Shown: positions 23,049-35,700 of the stretch, in pieces
Position numbering within the stretch: the stretch's first letter is position 1
Layout: each line of letters begins with the position of its first letter
DNA from: Halichondria panicea
Lineage: Eukaryota > Porifera > Demospongiae > Suberitida > Halichondriidae
Assembly: GCF_963675165.1 (NCBI RefSeq)
Contig: NC_087391.1
Coordinates: forward strand, 5,240,126-5,304,125
DNA: 64,000 nt
Reading direction: 5' to 3'
The notes under the pieces: generated by a model
Databases searched by the model: none
What the model was told of the DNA's origin: nothing
Seen by the model: only the letters and a program-made list of their open reading frames with translations
Made by a program: the position numbers and the translations under genes

Positions 23049-24873
23049 ATGGCAATAAGAACTCTATTTGTGCTAGTACTGGTCATTGTGTGTGCCTCAG
23101 CAATGGAGGACATGGAGCAACCATCAAATGACAATGACTGTGAGTCCGATTAGTTTGTTGCAGTTCATTAATTATTCGATAGAGCTGAATGCATACTTTT
23201 CTCATCAATGGTGTTGCAGACATCATCACAGTTCCAGAGTCTATAGCTGTAAGAGTGAACCAGCAAGAAAATGGGAGCTTCCCAGAGACTTCCATTGAGT
23301 ATGGAAAGTTCCAATGTGCAACTAGAGGCGGTGTACTCCCACTGTGGCTAATAGATGGAGTCAGTGCAGCTAGCATCAAGACAAGGCCTGGATTTGAGGA
23401 GCTCACCTACAGTGTCCATTCCTTGCCTGAGAATGGAACGTTAACTCTACTCTATGTGCCTGGATCTGTGGAGACAAATAATTCAGGCATTAGATGTGTA
23501 GCTTTTACTGACGGAAAAGTGGTGGAGTATTCTGATATTGCTTTATTTAGTGTGTATTATTGTGAGTTGATCTATCAATATGTGCCTAGTTATTTTGGTA
23601 TGACTCTTGGTGGGGAAGCATATGCATATACTGGCTTGAAATGTTCTTTGAATACGAATGTTCTTCATGCACAGGTACTACAAATAATTGCACACCAAGT
23701 ATTGACATCACTACAGAAACAACAAGTGAGCTCCCATATATAATAATTATAAAGCAAACACTCGAGTAGGTCACTCTATGACATAAATTATGGCCAATGC
23801 AGGTTGGTACACATACATGCAAATATTGAAGTGCATGCACTTGACCATGAACTTAAACCTAAGGTTGCATGTGTTGAACTGAAGCATATAGTGATATACT
23901 ACATTCCATTGCCGATTAATCCCTTGCTTTGTATTCCTTTCTTATAGAGTAGGGGATTGCCAGACAAAGTTTTGTCTTGAGCAAGAATTGAGTCTTTGAT
24001 ACACCCAAGCTTGGCTCGCTAAAATTGATATTGTGTATTAATTCAGTAAAAACAAACAACAAAGTTCATTTTTCACTAATGTTGTGTACAAACTTTGCAG
24101 CCGATGGAGGCTCTTCGCCAACTGACAAAGGAGCAGCAATCTCCCCACAGCTCATTGCAGGTATATATGATTTGTCGTACAAGTTGAGTCTCTTTATCAG
24201 AGTGTCTCACAATAGATTAACATTTTTACGAACAATAAACTAATTAACACACTAAAACTTTATGTCATAATAGCTCTCCTTTAGAGAAACTGAACCTTTA
24301 ACACATCAGCCAATATTCTGTCTTCCCTATGTAGGTATCACTGTAATTACATTACTAGTGATGTTACTGATTGTGTTGACAATGCTCATGGCCGTATGGT
24401 GTGTGTGGACAAAGAGAAAGCGAATGATCGGTAAGCCTCTTATTAGGTTGTGTTTGCAAATTATGCATATTGTGAGGGTCAATGGCCAACAAGCTGCCAC
24501 AACAATCATCAAACAGTTTACATAATTATGTATAATACATATGTAAACTGTTTGATGCTGTATACGCATATGCATATAGGGTATGCATGCCGCAGTATGA
24601 TATCATTTTATATATGTTTACCTTAGTGCAAAAATGTACCGGTATTGGCAACCTACCAATGAAGCATAGCAAGTCTAGCCAACTTGGTGCCATATTTGAT
24701 TTTTTCTCATGTACATTTATTTATTGGCTGAATCACTAGGTCGACACGGTGATGCCGAGACAGAAAGCAATATTTACTGGAATCAATCGGGTGGCCGAAT
24801 TCTTCTCAAGAAGAGTGGGAGTGGCCAAGACATGAAGCCCGAACCAGAACCAGAACCAGAACTCACTGAATAG
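23049..24873 (+). CDS. Small Ig-like single-pass membrane protein
   Basis: A six- or seven-exon gene. It starts at ATG 23049 with a signal peptide (MAIRTLFVLVLVIVCASA). The second exon (from 23219) is a compact Ig-like fold: strand with FQCAT, a tryptophan in PLWLIDG, several N-glycosylation sites (NGT, NNS), then IRCVAF as the second cysteine. A short Thr/Ser-rich stalk follows, then one membrane helix (ITVITLLVMLLIVLTMLMAV, exon near 24333-24430) and a basic stop-transfer segment (WTKRKRM). The cytoplasmic tail has YWNQSGG and a proline-glutamate repeat (PEPEPEPE) before the stop at 24871-24873. It has the form of a cell-surface adhesion or recognition receptor. I recognise no specific family, and the ligand is unknown. 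Confidence 0.6.
24507..24557. repeat. Intronic hairpin with 18-bp perfect arms
   Basis: The arms CATCAAACAGTTTACATA (24507-24524) and TATGTAAACTGTTTGATG (24540-24557) are perfect inverted repeats with a 15-nt AT-rich loop. It lies between the membrane-helix exon and the tail exon of the Ig-like gene. The stem does not extend outward. Confidence 0.85.
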
Positions 24874-25282
24874 TTACAGTATAAGTTGTGATCATTACAC
24901 ACACACACTGACTCATCATTTCTTACACAATGTCATTACATGAGACGATGCTATTATTATTATTATTATTATTATTATAATTATCGTTGATTATTTTACT
25001 TGTAAAAATCAATCTCTCCTATACACTAATAGCTAGCTATATAGATGGGTGAGGGGAGAGTCAGTGCATTCACAAATTCATTGTACTTTCTGCTGCATAA
25101 TTATGTTGAGATATTGATCATTGAACACCCACGCATACAAGCTATCTGTATATGCCCGGCATACATACAGATAGGAAGTGACCTTTTACCCAGCCCATAC
25201 AGTATGGGCTGGATAAAAGGTCACTTCCTGTATATAAATCTTATCAGAGCTCTTTACCTTATAGGATCAGGATCACTGTGCA
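24874..25282. promoter_or_regulatory. Intergenic region upstream of BPNT1 with a near-perfect palindrome
   Basis: Contains the 3' flank of the Ig-like gene, an (ATT)n run at about 24955-24985, and the palindrome at 25173-25229. The rest is AT-rich and holds no coding exon that I can see. The BPNT1 promoter must lie here. Confidence 0.55.
25173..25229. repeat. Near-perfect palindrome, 28-bp arms, 1-nt centre
   Basis: The left arm runs AGGAAGTGACCTTTTA to CCCATAC (25173-25200), the centre is A at 25201, and the right arm is its inverse (25202-25229). There is one mismatch. Each arm carries an ETS-like AGGAAGTG and a nuclear-receptor-like half site (TGACCT / AGGTCA). It ends 53 bp before the BPNT1 start codon. 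Confidence 0.9.
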
Positions 25283-26616
25283 ATGTCTTCTCCTCTGATG
25301 CTGCGGCTCCTCTCTGCCAGTGTAGTGGCTGCCAACAGAGCTGGACGGGTTATCAGGGAGGTACTGAAATCTGGAGAATTGTCTGTAGTGGACAAGGTGA
25401 GCACAACAACACGCACACCCGTACCCGGTACCCATTTCGATATATACAATACAGTGACTTGACTATCAATATATAAACATTTTTCTCAGGGAGGCAATGA
25501 CCCTCAGACAGAGGCAGACAGGAAGGCCCAGCGCTGCATCCTATCCACTTTGTCCACCAGATTTCCTGAAATCAATCTTCATGGAGAGGAGGTATTTATA
25601 AACTAGACCTACCCAACTTATATTTGACCTTTGCCCCCAGACACTGGAGCCGAGTGAGGAGGACCAGCAACTGACTGAGATGGGGGAGAGTGGGGATGTG
25701 CTAAAAGAGGCGTGTCCCCAGATTTACGATGGCCTGAGAGAGCGTGACTTCATTGTGTGGGTGGACCCTCTGGATGGGACGAGCGAGTTCACTCAAGGTG
25801 AGTTAATAATAATGTATTAAAGATAACGTAATGAGAATTGTTGGAGTGTGAAATGGCCTTCAACCTTGTTGAAATTAATCAATAAAAATTACAATGCACA
25901 AAATTAATGTTTCAGCTGGTTGTGAAGCAGATATTACAGTTTTAGATTTATCGTTGTTGTAACTATATAGCTGAATGATGATGCCCCTTTTGGAATTCCA
26001 CATACTTACCTTACTCATATCCTTTATAAAAGTGTTATTATGATGTCATTTTCACCACTCCGCAGGTTTCATTGAACATGTGACAGTGCTGATTGGGATT
26101 GCAGTAGGGGGCAAAGCCGTTGCAGGGGTCATTCATCAACCATTTGTTTCAGCACCCGACAATACCATGGGCAGAACCATATGGGGGTTGGTTGGTCTGG
26201 GGGTACGAGGAGCAAATTTAATCACCAATCCCCCAACAGCTGGGACCCTCCGAGTTGTAGTGACGCGTTCCCATTACACAGAAGCAGTGGAGAAGACAGT
26301 TAAGGCTATAAATCCAACTGAGTATCTAAAAGAAGGTGGCTGCGGGAATAAAGTACTGATGGTTCTCGAAGGAACAGCTGAAGCTTATATTTTTCCAAGC
26401 CGAGGGACAAAGAGATGGGACACTTGCGCAGGGGATGGGATAGTACGAGCAGCAGGAGGCGTGTTCACTGATATCCATGGAAACGATATTCTCTATGATT
26501 GTGCAAAGGATAAGGCAGCAAATCGGACTGGACTGCTGGTTACTATGGATACAGAGTTACATAAGAACATTATTAGCAAAATACCTCAATCTGTGAAAGA
26601 CGAATTTGAGAACTAA
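25283..26616 (+). CDS. BPNT1: 3'(2'),5'-bisphosphate nucleotidase 1
   Basis: Splits 3'-phosphoadenosine 5'-phosphate (PAP), the by-product of sulfation, to AMP; a lithium-sensitive member of the inositol-monophosphatase superfamily. It starts at ATG 25283 (MSSPLMLRLLSASVV). Four exons carry the metal-binding landmarks in order: GGNDPQTEADRKAQRCI, then HGEE (second acidic site), WVDPLDGTSEFTQG (the diagnostic DPLDGT box), and in the last exon KRWDTCAGDGIVRAAGG with the third aspartate. All metal ligands are present and the length of about 310 residues fits the family. The last exon (from about 26066) encodes more than half the protein. It follows the Ig-like gene on the same strand and converges with NOP53, the two stops being 185 bp apart. 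Confidence 0.95.
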
Positions 26617-26800
26617 CTGATATTGTAATGATATACGTATAGCAGATAAAAAAATTTTAGCTAGATTTTACTGTTGATGATTATTACGGTTGTTCTCTTT
26701 TAACATGTTTTGTTGTCAATTGTTCAACAAAAAAATAGTATGCAGCAAATTGTTTTAACGATAAAAGCACAAACAAATTCTAACAATAATTCTACTTTTG

Positions 26801-29458
26801 CTATGCTGAGCGTTTGAAGCTTTTAAAGGGCTTTGGCAATTCCTCTGGTAACCTGTAAGGAAAAAACGACTAAAACACCGTTCTATTTCATACAACATTT
26901 GTACTTACTTGCACGATCTCTTTTCCTTCACGAGAAGCCTGTACTTTCTGCGTCTTTTCATTAACTCTCGAGGTTCAATGATGTTGCGCTTCTGTAGGCT
27001 CTTGTATCGATCCAGTGCTAGACTACCCTCAGGCTATAAACGTGGGTGGGGGGGAGAGAGGGGGGATTGCACCATTGTATATAGAAAATTACAGAATACA
27101 TATTTACATAGGACCTTCCAATAAGAACATTGAAGTACATACATGCATACTAGCTTGTCTACAATTATAATTATACTGCAATTAAACTACAATTCAGCCT
27201 AAACCAACCCACCTTCATATTTCTCAACGATCCAGTCAGTTCAGTGCTCAATTTACATTCGATATCTACCTCCTCAAACCTGCAGTTCAAACCCACACGT
27301 CACATGACCCCCTCCCTGCTACTGCAATAGTCATCACCTGTGCTTTCCCAGCCTCTGTGTTTGGTAGGGTGCCATTTTCTCATCCTCTAGTCGTCTTTTC
27401 GTCTTCTCTAGTGCAGCCACTTCTTCACTACTTATCTCCTTCTTAATGGAACGCAACCTGTGAGATGGTTGTACCTATACAGTCTGATAGTGTTACACAG
27501 TACACTAATATTTTACCTGAATACTTCATCCATTTTCATTTTTTGGGCTTTTTCTGATAACTTTAGCTTCACCTAAGAACAGAGAGATAAACTTAAAATT
27601 GGTCAATCCATAAATTATTATAATCTAGGGTCGACTAAAATTACAGACAAGCCACTTACCATTTCTCTTCTCATTTTTTCTTTCCTTCGCTGTTTCTTGG
27701 TCTTTCTGTTCTCGGCTCGTACTGGCCGTTTCAAGATGACGTCCTCGTCACTGTCACTGCCATGGCTTCCACCGCCATCACTCAGTAGTCCCTCTGTCAT
27801 CTCATCCATCCACACCTTCTCTCGTTGTGAGAAAGTGAGTTCTGCCAACTGAACTTTCTTCTCCAGTTTCTCTGCCGCTATCTCTCTCCCCTTCTCTATC
27901 TCAACTGCCATACCCAGCAGCTCCTACAGTGGAGGGGGGTAAATATAACATAATATTAGCGGCTGGTTATTATGCCTCAGGGCGTAGCTGCAGGAGGCAT
28001 ACAGTAAAAGCTCTGTGTGTAGTTGCAATAATTATAATAACAACTAACTAGCTTCTATAATAAGCTTCTAGCAACGTTTTCTTGACAAAATTAATATCAA
28101 ATAATATATTGAGAGGCAAGCTTTTTTATACAGTACAGAATGGTTGCAGTGATCAACTGTTGTAGAGCATAGGATAATTGTACGAGCATAGGGCAGCCCA
28201 CAGTGGTGGTGATCACCTGATGATCTTCAAAGGTGGGGTTATAAGACATTCCAGCATGTGGCAGTTCCACACTTGGCAGGGCAGATGGCCTCGTACCAAG
28301 CGATGCCGGTCTCTGTGTGAGGAGATAGTTATGAGTGAGTGAGATTGCTCATATCACACAATTAAGTCTTACATTTACAGGCTTCTTGCCGGTTACTTTC
28401 TGGTAATGATCGTCTGGTATACCCACAAGAGAAGCAGCTCCTGAACAAAGACATTAACACACCCGGTAGATACTCGGTCTTCTACTTTTGACATTATATA
28501 CAGACTAAAAACAACAACAATAATACAAACAGAGGATGCCTCACCGTCCTGACTCCACAAGTCCTTGCGAGCAAGAATAACGGTTGATTTGGGAGGGTTC
28601 TCTCTCACCCACTTAGCCAGCTTCTTCGATTGTTGAGTGTGTAAGGTTTGATACGAGGCACTCTTATCATAGCCCTCATCATCACCAGAGGAATCGGTCA
28701 AGCCGCTGGTGACAATCATGCTAGATTTATTACCCTTCTTTCTTTTCTGAGGGGGAAAGCCAGGGACGGCTGAGTTGGGGTGAAGCGATAGCTCTGATCG
28801 TAGAGGTTTCTTTGATTTCTTAACAGTAAACGCATTATCAGTGTCTTTGGCAAGTCTCTCCTCAAAGAAAAGCTGTTCATTTGACTTCTCAGCAGCAGGC
28901 ACTCTAAGTGGAGAGTTTAATATAATTATGAGACCCCATGTTAACAAGCTGAACATCTTTCAACAACCGTAATTATACTGATCCAATTTTAAAATTGTTA
29001 TGATGTTCTGAAAGCTTAGAAAGAGACCTTTAAAATGATGTGTTTCAATCCAAAATTTGGTTGAGGATATAATTTTGCATTTTTCGCCTTTGGACCATGG
29101 GCTATAATCCATGGTATTGGGCCGAAATTGGCAAATTCTGTCGTCTCCCAAATATAAACTTTGATTGTACCATTTGGAAGGTCTCTTTCTAAGGGTTCAG
29201 AAAATTGAACCCACCGAACTCAAGTTATGGCGACTGAAAGAGTCCCGAGCCATTGATTTATAATAAGCCCTAGGCCCTACAGTTGTTAGGAGGGGCTAGC
29301 TATAATAATTATTATTGCATGTTTTCTCACCCTGTCACTTGCTCCCTACTTCTCTCAGCCAGAAAATCCTGTACATCCTTCACATCTGTGTTCTTTCTCC
29401 AGCTTGCCTTATTCTTTTTACTAGTTTTTCTTCTCTTTGGGCCTTGTTCCTTTGACAT
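26801..29458 (-). CDS. NOP53: NOP53 (GLTSCR2) ribosome biogenesis protein
   Basis: A nucleolar adaptor for late 60S maturation that docks the exosome helicase in other eukaryotes. It starts at ATG 29458 ([17 protein letters not shown]). Conserved landmarks follow in order: [13 protein letters not shown], then [11 protein letters not shown] and DLWSQDG (near 28560), a [18 protein letters not shown] block (near 28230), a highly charged coiled-coil region ([13 protein letters not shown]), [11 protein letters not shown] and [20 protein letters not shown] with [21 protein letters not shown] near 26970, and a short basic tail ending [10 protein letters not shown]. The stop is at 26801-26803; the final junction splits the AAG codon. 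The 3' half is nearly all charged. An intron holds a family A palindrome. It is head-to-head with the TOGARAM-like gene. Confidence 0.92.
27965..28090 (+). repeat. Partial family B repeat
   Basis: Starts ATTATGCCTCAGGGCGTAGC and contains AGCTTCTATAATAAGCTTCT followed by AGCAACGTTTTCTTGAC, matching the ordered blocks of the copy at 13590. It lies in an intron of NOP53. Confidence 0.6.
28954..29254. repeat. Palindromic element, family A (copy 3, intronic)
   Basis: It contains GTTCTGAAAGCTTAGAAAGA, a centre with TTTGGACCATGGGCTATAAT, and a right end CTCAAGTTATGGCGACTGAA then AGAGTCCCGAG. It lies in an intron of NOP53. Confidence 0.85.
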
Positions 29459-29794
29459 CTTCTCGACAATAGCTTCTTCTCTTCTTGACCACGTGGCAAA
29501 GATTGAAAATAGGGGGGCGTGGTGGTGGATCTGTAAAAAAAGTGCAATAAAAATAAATAATAATAATTATTATTAATTAAAAAGAAAGCAAAGCTGTAAA
29601 ACAACAAAGTTCTACTAGGCCTAGCCTAAGTGTATAATTATTATCAGTCCAAGATATTCGCCGAGTTTGATCTAACAGCCAGCAAAAAGAAGATGAAAGG
29701 AGCTTTCTGTAACTGAACTGAGCTTTGGTATCCAAGACAACAAAGGCCCTGAAATAACGCTTCATTGAGCACGCTGTGCTAACTAACTGTCTCC
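29459..29794. promoter_or_regulatory. Divergent region NOP53 / TOGARAM-like with weak X-box
   Basis: 336 bp between diverging start codons. At 29728-29741, GTATCCAAGACAAC matches 12 of 14 positions of the RFX X-box consensus and lies 53 bp before the TOGARAM-like ATG. That would fit a ciliary gene, but a two-mismatch match is weak evidence. The rest is AT-rich with no coding exon. Confidence 0.4.
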
Positions 29795-32700
29795 ATGGTC
29801 TATGCGTCAAAATCTGGAAGAGTGAATGATATGACTACCCCAGGCCCAGGCAATTCCTTTCTAAGTGATTCATTAGAAGCTAGCAGCAACAACTGGCAGA
29901 GGATGCAGTCTTCAGTGGTGGAGCCTGTAGATTATGCAAGAGAAGAAGTCAATCGAAGTGCATTCAGCACAGAGGACAAGATTTTAGGGCCTTTCCCAAA
30001 GTATGTCATCAATCTACTACGAGACGCAAACGATTGGAAAAATCGGACGTCAGGAGTAACCAAAATGCAATCCATCATCAATGGATTACCAAGTGATTAT
30101 TCGTTGGAACCTCATCTTGATGGTATTCTGGAATTGGCTACTTCTACTCTGAACGACAATCACTTTAAAGTGACACAGCTTGGATTGGAGCTCATTGCTT
30201 GTATCGTGGCTAAATTCGGAAATAGTATTAGACCGTTTTTCCCATCTCTTGTTCAGAGTATTATGAGCAAAGTGGGATCAAGTAAGTTTGTCCTCAAGCA
30301 GGCCGGTCTGCAAGTTCTCAAGGAGCTAATGGTCGCGCTAAGACCACAACCTGTCGTTAACGAAGTCATCAAGTTTGGGCTGTATCATAAACTGTCTAAA
30401 GTGCGAGAAGAATCTCTCAATTTTATCACAGTATCACTTTTGACATTTCCGAAATCCGAATTCGATCTGTCTTCAATTCTCAAAGAAGCAATTCCTACCA
30501 TGGGTGATAGCAAATCAAGAGTAAGGCAAGCCTCCTTCGAAATAGTTGCCCTGATCTGCAGTATTGAGCCTTCTGCTGTGAAGGGAACAGTTACCGAGAT
30601 TGTATCGCAACGTGATAGCCACAAGTGCAAGTACAGCACTCAGAATGGGCTCACTCTAATGGTGGCTTTTCAAACCAGACTGGCCCGCGGAACTAGTGGA
30701 GTGCCTAAACTGAACGAGAATGGAAATGTGGAATATTCTATTTCGATCTCAAACAACAAAGCCGTTGCCGTATCCGGTGACGATGTGCAATGGATCTTGG
30801 CTGGTGGTGGTGGGAAATCCCCTTCTAGTGGAGACGTGAGTGAGGTCAAAGATGGCACACTGTCCCAGCCGATACAGAGGAAAGGGTCACTGAGCAATGG
30901 AGTTGCCTCTAGTTCCAGACCGTATAGAAGTGCGGGGAAGAGACTACCCTGGGAGATGGAGGGAGAAGAATTGGTGAGTGAGCCGTGTGTTTATTTGGAC
31001 CCCTAAGTGTATATTTGAAATTCTTGCTAATTAAGTGTATTTATTTGTCTCTTGATATACTCTCGTTAAGTTAGACTTATGACTTTGTATTCGCTTACCA
31101 CATCAGTTGATCTGTACTGGAGCCTTAGGAATGCTATGAATGACAGTACCATAACACATTCATACGTTATGTTGAGTGTCATCTTCTATGGGCTGTAAAT
31201 GTGCTTTCATAAATACACTTAAACTTTACCTTATATGGTCATACACACATGTTACCGTAGGTCCGCAATCACCTGACGATGCCAGTGAAAGAATTGGCCC
31301 CTCTTCCAAATCCGCAATCCCCCAAACATCTCCCCTTCAGTCCACCCCCTGTGTCACCTTCAAAGCTACCTATCCAGCGGAAGAAAAATTACTCAGACAT
31401 GTACATGGTGAAAGTTTCGTCTACACAAAAGCCACTCGCTGCCGTACAACCTCCACCAAATACAGGAGGTCACTGGGGGAATGGGAGCTCGTTATCCAGT
31501 GCTAATGATAGGGGCCCCCCTCTGTTTACCTCTCGACATGCAAGCGTTGGTGATGAGCATACTTCCATTATGCAACCAAATGCATCCATGTCTGTTACAT
31601 GGCCTCGACCTGGAGGGGGCGGGGCACTGATGAGAGGAACCAATCAGATCACAGCAGACACATCCAAAATTACAGGAGGTAAAGCAACTTAGTCAATTAT
31701 GGTTTTTTATAATTATTTTTTCCTTGCAGCTCATAACTATGTGAAAACCAGCGTTTCTCGTCCACTGTCTAAACCTCGCGTAAGAAATCCACTCAACTCA
31801 ATGAAGCCACCATCCAATCAGAGCACAGCACACAGGGACAGCCCCACACAACTGGAGAAAGAGTTTCTCTCTTCAGGCAATGGTGGTTCTGAGACTGGGT
31901 CCATGCCAACAGGCTGGGCAGACACAAGCTGGGAGGAGGAGTACTTCACCACAATCCCTGAGGATATAACCATCTTGAATAGCTCTCTCTCATCGAGTCT
32001 ATCCTCACTGTGTGCAGGGAGGGGGGATCTGGAGGGAGCCAGGGAAGCCAGCAGTGAGGTGACTTTAATCCCTGCTGCCTTCTTTTGTGTATGTATTAAT
32101 TTTTGTGAGAATAGTGAGTCTAGGTTTGGAGATGTGTGTATTCTTTTCTCAAAGCTGCTAACTTTTTTTCACACGCTTTAATATTACCAGCATTTTACAC
32201 TCGTCAATTTGCTAACTAGCAATAATGTAATGTATGTAAATCACTCACAACAGGTTGACAAGCTCAAACACATTCGAAAGGAGGCTGCCTCTAGAAAAGC
32301 TCAGCTCTTATCAGCAGCTACCTCTGCCTCTAACTCTCCCGAGTGCTCCAGACAGTCCAGTGGGGAAACGAGAGGTCACCCCTCTAATCAAGAGCTGGCA
32401 AGGGGACGACCCTCTAATCAAGGAGAAATGTGAGTTATAATTAAGATCACTGTGTGTGTGTACACTAAAATTAACATTCCGTAAGCTCCAAACATTTGAC
32501 CATGAATCAGAACAGTTTTCTATAACAGCTTTGTTTTTTAAAAGTTTGTATTTTTCCTTTCTCGTCAGATCCACCTCGTCTGCTCCTACTAAGAAGCCAA
32601 AAAGACCCAAACCACACACCCAAAATTCCTTCCCTTCTAGTCTCAACGCTACCTTCACGACTCCATCGCGATGGCTACCCGTGGACAATGCTGACCCTAC

Positions 32701-35700
32701 TATAAACCTCAGCAAAACGTACAACCCAGGCGGTGGGCCTGATAAAACATATGCAGCCGCTTACGCTGCCAAGAAATTGACTACCCCTCCAAAATCGTTC
32801 AAATCCAGCCACTCTCAGAAAGATCGGGAGCGCTTACTAGCCGAGGGGTCAAAGGTCATGTCTATAGAAGAGCCAAGTATTGTCTCTGATACTAGCAGAG
32901 CAAATTTTGGGAAAAGAAAATCGCGAAAAGACAGTGAGGTCAGAACTAGTGGCCGTGGTACGGATATGATTGATATGGAAGTTAGCGGTAATACAAGTCA
33001 TAGACATGCGAAACCAGTCGAGCTAGTAATCAAGTCACAATCTGCCGGCTACTCCTCAGCAAAGAAACCTCCTATAGCTCCCACTACGAGTGAACCCAGC
33101 TCTGCAACACCAGAGAGAAAACGCAGTAAGCACAAGAAACCCTCTCCTCCCTTGAAACGGCAAGTTGACTTGTACGACGAGAGACAGAAATTAGAGACCT
33201 CTCAAAATGGCTCCCCAGATGATTCTTTCCAGGAGCTCCAACCTTTCAGCTCACCAGAGGCTGGGCTCAGGGAGTCACTACAGGGAATGGAGGTAGAGGA
33301 CTGGAGTGCTAAGGTCGAAGGGTTGGTGGGAATACGGCGATTGGCTGTGTATCACTCGGATGTGTTGCTGCCTCGATTGCACACCATTGTGTTGGCAGTG
33401 GAGAGAGAGGTGAGTGTGTGTGTGGGTGTGTGTGTGGGTGTGTGTGGGGTGTGTGGGTGTATACTGTGCCCTTAATTGTAGAGCTCTATAAACTGACTAG
33501 TGTGAATTTATGCCCTAGCTTGTACGTATTATTATGTATGTAGCGCATACATGTACATCATCACTGAAATTTACATAATTTTATATATTATACACTTATT
33601 GTACAGGTAAAGAACTTGCGATCATCTGTGGCCCGTGCTGCACTTGTCTGTTTTGGAGATCTGTTTGCCACCGTGGGACCTGCCATGGAGAAGGTACCTA
33701 ACTTCAGCACTGATAAACTCATGCGTTTCTTATTTTGTGTCCCTTTCATAACAATAATTATGCTTGGAATGCCGTTGCCTTTTTGTGTGTGCTAATAAAG
33801 TTATACTTGTACAACAGCTAGCTTATTTGGACTCCCCTTTCCCCTTTATAATGTGTATGTACTTTACCCATTCTTCTTAGGATCTGGACGGTATTGTGAA
33901 GGTCCTACTACACAAGGGAACAGAGTCGAATGCTTTTATACTAGAGGACGTAGAGAAGGCACTGTGTGAGATGGTAGTCAATGTCAGTCATCACAAGTGT
34001 CTCATAGCCCTCGTCAATGGGGGACTAGCGTAAGTCACACCAGCAGAGAATTGTACGCAGAAAATTGCTAAAATTTGTTTTCTATCCATTTCCGTTTTCT
34101 AAATTATCGTATGACTTGTGCTTGTCTCTCTTTCCCTACAGCCATCGCAACATTCAAGTGCGCAAAACCACAGGCAAGCACATATGCTTGATCCTAGAGG
34201 CACAGGGTCCATCGAAATTCCTCCACTCTTCAAAAGATCTCATCGATCGCACTCTTCCCGCCATTGTTCAGCTGGCCATTGACAACGCAGTGGAGGTTCG
34301 GTATTTTGGCAAGAGGTGTCTGCATCAGTTGTGGCCTCTGGCTGACTTTGAGAGGATATCCAGTCGCGTATTGACTGCCTCTCTGTTGACCAGGTCCAAG
34401 GAGGTGGTGGAGAACCTTAGAGCAAAGGTGAGGGGACTCTCTTAGCATTGTACAATGTATCAACTGTAGAACAAGAGTTATATCAGTGTAGGTGGTGGGG
34501 CAGTGGTTGGTGTGTAGCACTTTGAGAGCCAGCTTTGAAATCCAATTTTTGTGTCAATTTATGTCATGTATATTATTATGCTCTGTATGGAGATTTATAA
34601 TTATTGGTAATCTACATAATTATCATTATTAATACATTTACCTCCCTCCACAAACAGGGTCTTGGTGATCCACCCGCTGAGAACCAATCTGCCAAGACCA
34701 GGCACTCTACTTTGAGCACCGTGCGAGGCTCCAGTATTAAGCCTCTACAACATCACCACCAGGCTGACCCTGAGCCAACCCCTACTAAAGACATATCCTC
34801 TAAGAAGGCACGCAAATACTTGTCGAGTAATAGCAATCCACCTCCAGAGCCCGTGACAATGGATGTGCCCCTACCTGATGGCCTACTCGAGAAAATGAAG
34901 TCTAGTAACTGGAGCGAGAGGTTTGAGGCAGTAGCAGAGCTGGAGAGCTTTGTCAACAACTACCCAAAAGCACTGGGTCCACATTTATTAAAGGTACGTT
35001 TTATGGTTATTAGGTACATGTAGGTCTATCACATGGTGTGCTGTTGAAATGTGTGATTTCTTTTGGATCAATTATCCCCCGAGATAATTATATTTTTTTC
35101 TTTCTCTCTCTCTCTCTGTCTCAGGTATTTGACTTATTCTGCCCTCGACTGACTGATAGGAACAGTAAAGTGAACCTGCGAGCTCTGGAAGCATTCTCAA
35201 ACATAGTACCCCTTCTCTGTGACACTCTGACCCCTGTGGCCACCAATATAGTCACTGCTCTTGTGCCCAACCTAGCCTCTCGCAATGCTACCATTCATTC
35301 CAGCGCTATGACCGCCTTGGACCTTCTCATACAATGCATTGGTGAGGGATCACTGTACAGTAGAGATTACAATGTACTTGCTACAGCCAGACAGCAAAAC
35401 TATAAGTATTTAGTGATAACGATAATTATTCATATCTTTTGCAAGTACAAGAGGATCTCAGGTTGAAATTTAGCCAACCATGACTACCTATTTACACACT
35501 GTTTATGTTTACATTTGGTTTTTACACTGCATGCAACCTACTGTACAGTTACCGGTAGGGGGCAAACTGTGTTTGTGTGGTATTGTGGGATATAGAATGC
35601 ATTTATAGTGTTGATTGCTTTGTCTTATGCCCTACAGATCCGGCCCATCTCATCCAACCTGTAGCCAAAAGTGGGCAGTTTGGAAATGCTCGAGTGAGAC

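Noticed and set aside
25173-25229. microRNA precursor
   Set aside because: A one-base centre leaves no loop, and the arms are fully complementary along their length; this is a palindrome rather than a precursor hairpin.
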